In this document: positions 56,201-64,000 of the stretch, in pieces
Position numbering within the stretch: position 1 is the first letter of the stretch
Layout of the letters: every line of letters starts with the position of its first letter
Assembly (NCBI GenBank): GCA_018806915.1
Contig: JAGKQI010000088.1
Coordinates: forward strand, 1,054,001 to 1,118,000
Origin: Phytophthora colocasiae
Lineage: Eukaryota; Oomycota; Peronosporomycetes; Peronosporales; Peronosporaceae
Reading direction: 5' to 3'
Length of the DNA: 64,000 nucleotides
Program-made: the position numbers and the translations under genes
The notes under the pieces: model-generated
Seen by the model: only the letters and a program-made list of their open reading frames with translations
Database searches by the model: none
What the model was told of the DNA's origin: nothing

Positions 56201-56691
56201 AATTGACTCTGTTGTTCACTGTGGAGAGCGGAATCGAGTTCTTCTCTCCATTTCTCCGCCGTTTCTGCATCTACGCCGCCCCTTTCTTCAAGATGGTGCT
56301 GTAGTTGATCTTCTGCTTCTCTCTGGGCCTCTTCTCGAGCTCTAGCAGCCGCCGCTTGGGCTTCGTGGAGCTGTGCGTTCAACATATCAATAGCTTCCGT
56401 AGCTCGGATCATACTGAAGTTGCGTTGACGCAACTCGTGGTCTCGTTCCTCTAAAGTGATGCGCAATTGAGCTAATTCGCTCTCCAAGTCTTCCGAGGCG
56501 AAGTCTGTTCCCTGTTTCATGCGTAATAGCCGCTCCTCTAGGAAATTAATGCGCAATGCTTGGTTAAAATTGTCCATGCGTAGACGTTCACGCTCCGCCT
56601 CCTGTTCGCGGAGCAGCGTCGAATTGTCGCGTGTGGGCGTCATGGGCGTCCCACCGTCGCCCTCTCCACGCGGGCGGTGCGGAGTCTCCAT
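53245..56691 (-). CDS. large CM1-motif centrosomal coiled-coil protein
   Basis: 1148 aa in one exon from ATG 56691 (METPHRPRGEGDGGTPMTPT). CM1/Cnn_1N motif at about residues 30-100: ERERLRMDNFNQALRINFLE, ERLLRM, then LRITLEERDHELRQRNFSM. Coiled coil continues to about residue 1000, with a 79-residue internal duplication near residues 667-825. The C-terminal 90 residues are basic and Ser-rich with a short conserved-looking helix SSLSSLGRVGLKVQDLEKEI. By family this would sit at the centrosome or basal body and recruit gamma-tubulin. No breaks seen. Confidence 0.85.
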   Translation of the reverse strand: METPHRPRGEGDGGTPMTPTRDNSTLLREQEAERERLRMDNFNQALRINFLEERLLRMKQGTDFASEDLESELAQLRITLEERDHELRQRNFSMIRATEAIDMLNAQLHEAQAAAARAREEAQREAEDQLQHHLEERGGVDAETAEKWREELDSALHSEQQSQLKAQQLEQDLQRQKEAVDTLTTQLQELQDARTRDQKEMELRSQREQQNMQQVEMNNVKMSAEADHWKAVSKQREEQITALQMQLEATGQEKQAQNVRYQAKLKRMEEQVQHQMEQLQRESENYRTEHTRLLTDREKTHFEKERLSMENESIKQERARLQAEIERMTKERQQLAGESERLRLQNVTLTAANEEMTKSVDSFKAEREISLSTIHQLESELHQRRKMENEHELTIRTLESRLEHAEAEARRMKDQCDLAESRCQQTSNERLLALEKDRQAMEEDNRRLRTELAGFQVDLEAMERKFQDSEARFSNEAANTQEQRQHLLSYEQEVERLSAQLREYQNQLAGCEDELTRRANRVQELERQLTEAVAANSSSSSAARELQTEWQNQFTAARNSLERQLDEERRRANEAERTASALKTDSLSAQRDLEAVKMELCSLLSGRSLALSDQPALSLLREVISALKDEFQTETTAMQTRWKQQTSLLNSKLERLSTQLRSSQGKLDVLQRSAVHSKDAKQSLEKNWSLRYEELRLEKEEERQSLEEEIFYFQSKAEEAEEAFSKAASDLETLKRNQKDSHEDELDVLQRSPVHSKDAMQSLEKDWSLRYEKLRLEKEEERRSLEEDISYFQSKASEAEEALSKAVSDLETMKRSQNDSHKDDYHGLKESNRLLFEEVQERRRSADHARKQYMQAVRENKELLKAIEMYKDAIAGRDKDIEKYKSAVMKYAQQLKRRVEFGEVKHTLLEQLEQTQYMISETYKRWEDSPIVRGPIVNSSGRVESYEAAILQLDEYIGRMQLVSERWNEFMTQSQELQQRYGDAWKSAARGFNRTKDQPRWVDDVERKCSRLLSETVRVSETMRDVVNNIAGVLQKERDEKKRIEKERTIAVDNNASVKRKENPSSKWSALDADFFEHQNTPRSRSASQPQFESPVKQNGLNTQRRNSKTSTSTHRSVNALYRSSLSSLGRVGLKVQDLEKEIRSAHD
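54219..54692 (-). repeat. 2 x 237-bp in-frame tandem duplication
   Basis: Two copies of a 79-codon block (54456-54692 and 54219-54455) starting LDVLQRSAVHSKD and LDVLQRSPVHSKD in the large CM1 protein. Both keep the heptad pattern, so the coiled coil is lengthened without breaking register. Confidence 0.85.
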
Positions 56692-57125
56692 TAAGAGACG
56701 ATGATCTCCGATACTTTAAGTGATGACTCTTGACGATGTTTCTGCTATTTGGAGACGTTTGGGGTTTCGCGCGCGATTCGCTTGAATAACATATGACAAT
56801 TTGTATGGATGTTTTGAGTGGTGGCGGACCAAAGATGGGACTAAAAGCCGGACCAAAAAGACGTCAGCAAGACTAAAGAAGACGCTGTGTATGGGGAGGT
56901 TGACGTTAAAAGGACAGTGAGCTCTTGGATTCATCGAGCTTGTTATCGTGAGGTTGAGATGCAAATTGTGATGGTTTTGCATACCATCGTAAAAGTGGAC
57001 AGAAGTAAACACGTTCACTCTGGGAAGAACAAGGAATGATTCATTGCTGTAAATTCTATCAGATATATAGTAACTGTATAGAGTACTGCTAAGCTAGCAC
57101 AATTTCAGACTTGTTCTGCTTGCTA
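56692..57125. other. intergenic, no gene seen
   Basis: 434 bp that should hold the promoter of the large CM1 gene (minus) and the 3' flank of the phosphatase gene. No recognisable site. Confidence 0.45.
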
Positions 57126-58798
57126 TCATCTCTCCGTGGTTTGCTGCTCGAGCTGTTCTTGATCCGCAGATTCCTTGATGATAGAGAACTCGTCAAGTAT
57201 CTCCCCGGTAGCAGTCTCGATCATCGTGATCGTCAGGTTTGTCGGGGTCACGGAGAGTGTTGTGATGCCGTAGTGCTCGTTGTCCGAGATTGCCAACCAC
57301 TTCGGAGACGGAGGGTTCTTGTACACGGTCAAGCCTTCCGAGCTGCCGGCAGACCCTGCAATGACGTGCACGGGAGCCTTTGGGTTCGTGTACGTCTTGC
57401 CGTCCTTCGATACGCCTGCCATATATGTTGTGCTGTTTGCGGTTGGGTAGTGACGTTCGTACGAGTGCACATGGCCTTCGTACACCAGATCCACCTTGTA
57501 CTTGATAAACAGTTTCTCGAACGCCGTCTGCACCTTCAGCGACTCGTAATTGTCATTAGGCACACCGTCGGCGTCACACGAACGCAGAGTGTACATTGGA
57601 CGATGCATACCAACAACGATCCAAGGCACATTAGCACGGTTGGCATGAGCAGCCTTCAAGTCTGCTTCGAGCCACGCCAACTGGTTACCAAAGTTACCGT
57701 ACGTACGCTTTGTGTAGTATGCGTTACTTGGAGCATGGGGGAAGTCCGTCTCGGACGAGAGTGTCGTAAAGTGCACCGAAGCGTAGTCGAAAGAGTACCA
57801 CATGTTCAAAACTCCTCCGCTTCAGGCGATGGCATCCGGAAACGAGCGTTAAAGGCAGTGTAGTTCCCTAGCTGATCCTTCTTGGCCTCCGAGAGCAAAC
57901 AATTAGGCGAGTGACATTCAGCCTCGTGGTTGCCGACCACTACCATGTAGGCCATGTGGCGCATAACGTTGGTCATCGAGTTCATGAATTTGTTCCAGAC
58001 CTCCTCGTAGAAGAAGCCAAACACCGTCTTGGCATTCAGGAAGTCGTTGTCCGCGTATGAAATTTCCCCCAAGTGATAAATGAAATCAACTTTACCGACC
58101 AGATTGTTGACAAACTTGTTCGCTGCCACTGAATTGGCGTCCGTGCCCATATCTCCATACACAGCAACGATAAACGGACTCTCATCGCCACTTTCTCTCG
58201 CCGTCTTGAATGAACTCACCGCGCTTTGGAACTTCTTTTCCGTAGCGCTGCCCACTTTGTAAAAATATTCCGTGTTCGGCTCGAGTCCATTCACAACGGC
58301 GTGGTAGTTGATCAATTCGTACTTGTTGTCTTCATAGTATTTCTTCTTCGTGATCTTGGCATGTTTCACCCGTGTTAGTTTTGATTCGCTTGTACCGATC
58401 CAGACAGCAGGGGACTCCTCCAGCGCAAATGTCGTCCAGGAAATGGTCATTCCCGTGCCTGCTTCCTCACCAGCGAAGGCCAAATGGAATTGCTGCGGCA
58501 CCTTGGTGTGATCGCCATCGTCACGTATACGACAAGCTTGAGAAGGTGTCACGTCTCCGAATTGGTACTGGATCGAACACTTGCTCTTGGGTTGGCAGCT
58601 CAGCGTGGACCACTTGTACACACACGTGCGGTCATCCGTGCTGTGTGAGCTGGAGGTGCTACCACTGGTAGCACCAGTGGCGTCATCGCTGTTGAAGAAG
58701 CTGGCAAACAAGTGGCTTAGTCCTGCCTGCTTCGCTGTAGCGACAGAGCACAGCAAGCTCACGACTACCGTGAGATGAAATACCAAGCGAGTCAGCAT
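57126..58798 (-). pseudogene. secreted purple acid phosphatase, one frameshift
   Basis: From ATG 58798 a signal peptide (MLTRLVFHLTVVVSLLCSVA) leads into a metallophosphatase. Motifs: YGDMGTD, HLGEISYAD, VVGNHEAEC, VVGMHRPMY and EGHVHSYER, that is all five purple acid phosphatase blocks. The frame breaks once at 57806-57809 (GAGTTTTGAAC): the first part stops after PSPEAEEF and the rest (NMWYSFDYASVHFTTL onward) is in the next frame, with no room for an intron. One lost base explains it. In block 2 the usual metal-bridging Asp (GD-x-x-Y) is Glu (GEISY). A sequencing or assembly error cannot be excluded because the rest is intact. In family members the enzyme releases phosphate outside the cell. 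Confidence 0.85.
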
Positions 58799-58858
58799 GA
58801 TTTGGAGTGAGTGCTGTGTTGATGTCAAAAAACCAAGTGAGTTTTGCTGGCTGAACCA

Positions 58859-59134
58859 TCATGATAGAGTTTTTTTTGCGAGCACATCCAGAAAATAATC
58901 TTGGCATTGCCAGGCTGCAAACAGGTCACTACCGGTAGTGCTGTACATTTTACATGCATCTGTACCTACGGTACGAATTGCGTCTGTGCTTCTGTGCAAA
59001 ACTTTATCGCTGCTTACGGAAGAATTCTTTAGTTGTGGATCGTCGTTGTTTGGAGCCCCGTACCCAGGATAGTCACTACAAAGGACCGCGAAGACCAACA
59101 CTGCTGTATATGTACCGGTAATGAAGCCTTTCAT
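58859..59134 (-). CDS. small secreted protein, unknown
   Basis: 91 aa from ATG 59134 with a likely signal peptide (MKGFITGTYTAVLVFAVLCS, cleavage probably after YGA). The mature part is about 65 residues with two cysteines (TDACKMY, AWQCQDY) and ends LAKKTLS. No RXLR or LFLAK motif. Possibly a small apoplastic-type secreted protein, possibly a chance frame; its start is 336 bp upstream of the phosphatase start. Confidence 0.45.
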   Translation of the reverse strand: MKGFITGTYTAVLVFAVLCSDYPGYGAPNNDDPQLKNSSVSSDKVLHRSTDAIRTVGTDACKMYSTTGSDLFAAWQCQDYFLDVLAKKTLS

Positions 59135-59924
59135 GCAGCTACCAATACATGTATGTACTCACAACGTTGCAATGTTGACAGCGTCTCTGTGATCAAAGCG
59201 TTGGCAAACATGGTCTTCTTCATCCTTGTCCGCGACAAGGTTCTGGAAATGTGTTGTCTATTTCACATTTGCTTGAAGCAATGCTTCGCCTTACAGTTAG
59301 TTTATCAAAGCTCGTTAATATCTGGTGTTACCGATCGCCATGTCGCCCCGAGCTACAGTGTAGACGGCATACATGTAGTGCCTGGCTCGATGGCCTTACA
59401 TACCAAACGTAGTACCGTGCATGTACATACACTGTACCATGTACCACACATGTGTTTCTTTGGATGGACACATCTATTTAGATGGTAGATAATCCAGGTA
59501 CCTTCTTCCACGGCGTCGTTAAATTGCCCCCTGCCACACACACCACCACCACCACCACCGCTTCTTGCCTGGATCCACAGATTCCTTATAGCGTAGTCTA
59601 TTAAACCTTACTGTTGCATACACCATTACGTTAGTCATTTCCTACCTGTTGTTGCTGGAGCAACACCGTACTGCCGTTGCTGAGATTTGGCTCATCAACA
59701 GCACTACGACGCGACTGCTGCGGTAAGTACGGACGGTTAAAGCACATACAGGGAACATGGACAGTTAGACAAAGGACTGTTACTTAGCAGATCGTGGGCT
59801 CTTCAAGGACATACATTGGAAACAAGAGCAGGTAGTGAAAGTTGAGGAACTGCTTAATACATATCACTTCTACATTTCCATCGGAAGCAACAACAAAGAA
59901 TTCTTTAGCTGGTTTGCTACCAGC
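59135..59924. other. non-coding, probable 5' region of second Gypsy element
   Basis: Contains a short (CAC)n microsatellite near 59541-59563. It probably includes the LTR and leader of the element that follows, but the second LTR lies outside the window, so I cannot define it. Confidence 0.4.
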
Positions 59925-62900
59925 ATGGAAGAACCTGACGACGCAATGATGCCGGTCTCCACAGGCGAGATGCCCATTGCCGTCTACCCTCCACTTCCGC
60001 CGTTCTCTGACCGTGACCTACGACTGACGGAGGAAACTACGACGCGAACGGCAGTACTACAAGGTAGTGAGACGAGGCGTCAGGTGGAAGCCCTGGCCCA
60101 TCATTCTGCGGCAGCGCACCAACGGAATGCTGAGCAAATCGGTCAGGGTGCGGTTGCAGCAAGATCGACTTGCAGCACAAACATCGGAATACCTGCAAGC
60201 ACAACACGAACGACAAATCTCGCTAGTTGAGCAGCAGGAAGAGATGCGACGTCAAATGGACGAACATCGCAAATATTTAGAGGAACAGTACAAGATATTG
60301 AAGGCGGCGGAACAAGCTGTTGGGCTCCAAGGACAGAGACTGGAAAGCTTATCCGAAGCGGTACAACCTCATTTGCAGGCCCGATGGGGAGCCTTCACTC
60401 AAGGTGCAGCACCGGCAGCAAGTGATCAGTCACCCGATGTATCTACCGTCACTGTGGCGGCAGGTACGAACTTGCCTGTGCCTCCGATTTACAGAGGCAG
60501 CTCTAAGAAAGAAAAGCGGGAGTTTATGGATAGCTACGCTATTTATTCGAGACGCATCAAGGCCTTAAATCAAGGGTCTCAAGCCAAATTCTTTGTGATG
60601 CCACTCAGTGCTTGTATTGAACAAGGCACGATGGTACGAATTTGCGGTTTTGAGCTATTCAAAGACGAGAAGGACGTTACTGAGACTGAGTGGAGGGACT
60701 ATTTTATCTGCACGCGTCCCTGATAACACCGCGTACAAAACTCTGGATCGTGAAGTGAAGTCTCTCTGTGTTGACACAGAATTACAGGATGCGGAGTCAC
60801 GCATTTCACGTCTCATGGCCGAGTTCTATGACATCATAGATAGACTGAACATGGAAGACGTTGTGCACACCGAGCCAAAGAAAGTCGTTGGCTATTTGGT
60901 GGACGCGTTGCGTCCACACTCATTTAAGGCTGCTGTAAGGGATCAACTGAGCCGACAAATTCACAAAACTACGAAGTCGAACCTTGCGTCATTTTGAAAT
61001 GGCTTCGAGGTGAATTGGAAGATTTCATGCGGTTTGAAGCTCATATATCGTCTCATCAACCAGCGAAAGGAAATGACAAGCCAACACAACAGCAAGACCA
61101 GGCTAAACGCAATACCGGGGGACCGCAAGGTGGAGGTAAAACCAATATGGCCCCTGAGCAGCAGAATAAGAGCATCAGTAAGCCGAAGTCGAAAAATTCT
61201 GGAGATCGACCTCCGAAAAAGTGCTTCAAGTGCGGTGACCAAACTCATGGCGTCTTTCAGTGCCCTGATGTTGCAGGACCAGCAGAAGCAAAGACGATTT
61301 ATGAATCAACTACTGGTAAAAGGTTCTGAAACCTGTTTTCGCTCTGGCAAAACCGAAGGATGCCATGTCAAGGCCGTCAACAACGATTCCGTGTGCTGTC
61401 ATGGACACATTGGAAACAGAAATTACCCCTGACAGTGCAGCAGACGTGTCAATGGTGACAACAAATCTGCTGAAACAGCTAATAGCAAAGGGTGCCTGGA
61501 TTAAACACCAAGAAATAGTGGGAAAAGCTGAGGTCACAGGAGTTGGAGAAAAACCTGTGCAGGTCAAGAATAAAGTCCAGCTCGATCTGAAGTTTTCGAC
61601 TCCGGGTGGGCCTTTAGTGCTTCGCAATGTGATCTGTTGGGTAACAGAGTCAAAGCTACCGCCTGGTGTCGGTGATTTATTGCTGTCTCGTTGGATTATG
61701 GAGCGTCTAGGATATAGCCCGGAAAAACTACTTGCTGCAGCACAACAAGTTCGCACTGAATGGGATATGAGTGACGTAGATGACGGTCCGACCGGTGGCA
61801 TCGCAACGATTCTCGCCTATTCAGGGGCAGGTCAGACACCAATGACCACTGAAGAAGAGCGTGTACTAGAAGAAGACGAGGATCGAGCTTGTTTTCCTGA
61901 CTTGACTACAGGGATTGATGTCGAACGTGAGGAAATAAGAACAATTCTTCTGGATAAAGTGGATGAAGCTCGGAAACTAGGTGCGACGGCGGAATTTTGC
62001 GAGGAGTTGGAGAATATACTGATGAAATTCATAGACGTATTTCGTATCGTCATCGGCCGTGATCCACCGGTGGACATGCCACCAATGGAAGTGACACTGA
62101 AGCCGGGGCAGTACCGGTTCGGTGCAAAGCTCGCCGATACTCCCCCGTACACAGAGCATTTTTAAAGAAGCACGTCCAAGCTCTGATCAATGCCGGTCTG
62201 TGCTATCGCAATCCTCGCAGTAAGTGGTGCTCACCGCCACACGTTGTGAACAAACCCGAAGCTGGAGCACATCGCATGACAGTCGATGTCCGTGGCCCGA
62301 ATGCCTGGGTGGAGTCGGTTGTTTGGCCAATGCCTATACTAGAGGCTGTCTTTGAGCAACTTCGCGGATCATCACGCTATTTCTCGTTGGATTTTTTCAA
62401 AGGATTTTGGCAGTTTGCAATGGCAGCTCTTTGCCAAGAGATTTATTCAATTCTGACAGAAGAAGGGGTCATTACGCCCACAAGAGTGCTGATGGGAGGA
62501 ACAAACAGCGTGGCATACGTACAGTCGACTGTCCAGCAAATGTTTGATGAGTTATTCAACAACGGATTAATGATTTGGATTGACGACTTGTTGGGTTACA
62601 CGGATAGTGATGGAGGATTACTAGAGCTGCTTAAGAAGGTGCTGGCTATTTGTCAAACTAAGGGACTCAAACTGAACCCGAAAAAATGCAACTTCTATCT
62701 CCGAGAAGCGCTTTGGTGTGGTCGAGTAGTGTCGGGCAGTGGTGTTCGTCACGATCCAGCCCGGATCAGCGCTCTTTCGAACCTACCTCCCCCAACGACA
62801 GGACAGGAACTGCAGCAATTTGTTTGTGCTCTGAACTGGATGCGATCCTCGCTTCCTGCGTTCAACAAATTAATTAGTCCACTGGTGAAAACCATGGAGA

Positions 62901-64000
62901 GGGTCTACGAACGCAGGTGGCCGAAAGAAAACCCAAGTACGAACGATTAAACTAAGTGATGTTGGATGGGGTGAGAACGAGGTTACATGTTTGGAGCATT
63001 GCAAACAGGCATTACAGAATGCACTTCAACTAGCCCACCCCGACCCTGAGAAGCTTCTCTCAGTTTTCACTGACGCTAGTGATGAACATTGGGGGCAGCA
63101 ATCACCAGATACCCAGAGACCAAGCTGTCCGACCTCTTAGTGAGCAAGAACATCAACCTTTGATGATGTTGAGCGGTTCATTCTCAGGAGCGGCGAAGCG
63201 GTGGGCCATTGTTGAGAAAGAGGCCTACGCAATTGTTGAAACGTGTCGACGAGCAGATTTTCTCCTGCATCGGCAGGATGGCTTTGCTTTATTCACTGAT
63301 CACCGGAACCTGCGGTTCATCTTTGATCCTCACAGTGTTTCCAACTCGGTACCCAAGTATACGGCGGACAAACTCCACCGTTGGTCACTTTTGCTCATGG
63401 GTTATAAGTATGAGATTTACGACATTGCTGGCGACGACAACGTATGGGCGGATCTGCTATCGCGTTGGGGGTCGTCATTTCGGGCTGTTTGTGCAATTCA
63501 CCAAGTTCCATTGCCATTATCCCCACAATTGGAAGACAACTTTGTCTGGCCAACCATGAAAGGCATCTTGGAAGTACAAAATGGGGTAACGCCACCTAAA
63601 GACGTCACGCGGTCTACTGAGGACTTGATGTTGCGAGACAAAGACGGTCGTATCTGGATTCCGGATGAGGCTACTGGTATACAAATGCGAATTTGTGTCG
63701 TGGGGCATTTCGGTATCGCTGGTCATCGCGGCATGAAGGTAACCCTGCAGAAAATTAAAGAGAAGTTTGTGTGGACAAATATGGCGAAAGATGTGGAATT
63801 TTTGTTCAACGCTGCCTACACTGCGCTAGCACTCTTGGTGGACCTCCACAGCCACGACCACTGGGTGAGGCGATGCACGCCGAGAAACCAAACGAGTTAA
63901 TCCACTGGGATTACCTTTTCATGGAAAAGAGTGACACGAACCTGGAGTACGTGTTGGTGATTAAGGACGACGCGTCAAAGTTTGTGTGGCTAATACCGAG
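59925..64000 (+). mobile_element. second Gypsy-like element, cut by window end
   Basis: Gag from ATG 59925 (MEEPDDAMMPVSTGEMPIAV) with a coiled coil and IYRGSSKKEKREFMDSYAIY; a frame change near 60700; a zinc knuckle CFKCGDQTHGVFQC (about 61220-61262); a protease-like TPDSAADVSMV (about 61430); reverse transcriptase with VNKPEAGAHRMTVDVRGPN and LMIWIDDLLGYTD (62230-62600) after a one-base frame change near 62158; RNase H (WAIVEKEAYAIVET, LFTDHRNLRF); integrase zinc region (GHFGIAGHRGMKVTLQKI) and the first catalytic Asp (LIHWDYLFMEK) just before the end. Fewer breaks than the first Gypsy element, so younger. A different lineage from it: the RT has IDDLL rather than LDDIL. Confidence 0.85.

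Noticed and set aside
1..64000. tRNA, rRNA or CRISPR-like arrays
   Set aside because: None recognised; the short repeats found are degenerate tandem repeats or transposon palindromes.

Overview
The window reads as nuclear DNA of an oomycete, most likely Phytophthora or a close relative. The evidence is the type of genes (CCDC22, a TTLL3/8-like ligase, PP2C, purple acid phosphatase, CM1 centrosomal proteins), very short introns (54-81 bp) many of which start GTACGT, GTAAGT or GTGCGT, tight gene spacing, and the mix of decayed Gypsy, MULE, Tc1/mariner-like and tyrosine-recombinase (Crypton-like) elements. No rRNA, tRNA, CRISPR array or bacterial operon was seen.

Layout. 1-2 kb: dead PIF1-family helicase, possibly from a Helitron-like element. 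3.0-24.1 kb: an unusual tandem structure R-I-R'-I'-R''. R is a 691-bp segment carrying the 3' part of a SANT/Myb-like gene. I is an 8.6-kb unit carrying decayed genes for a Uma2-type PD-(D/E)XK nuclease with a C2H2 finger, a Crypton-like tyrosine recombinase, a Ulp1/C48 cysteine protease, an oomycete-type protein of unknown role and a possible chromodomain. The second unit also contains two small inverted-repeat transposons inserted head to tail. 24.2-28.9 kb: a MULE with an almost intact transposase, with a TA-flanked MITE and a second MITE nested inside it.

28.9-59.1 kb is a gene-rich island: CCDC22, a coiled-coil protein, a broken ankyrin gene, an Mrr/RRG7-like nuclease, PP2C, a small unknown gene, a Gypsy element at 37.4-42.0 kb, a PDZ protein, an unknown gene paired divergently with the TTLL ligase, a polytopic membrane protein, a 1274-aa fusion (papain-like fold + two cNMP-binding domains + mitochondrial carrier), two adjacent CM1 coiled-coil proteins, a frameshifted purple acid phosphatase and a small secreted protein. 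59.9-64.0 kb: a second Gypsy-like element that runs off the window.

The strongest candidates for something new are (a) the composite tyrosine-recombinase unit, whose tandem array can be read from diagnostic differences as the product of unequal crossing-over, and (b) the papain-like/cNMP/carrier fusion. Several host genes (TTLL, CM1 pair) point to microtubule, centrosome and flagellar functions, but I see no evidence that they act as a linked pathway. Spliced models were built by eye from reading frame and splice signals; no search was run.
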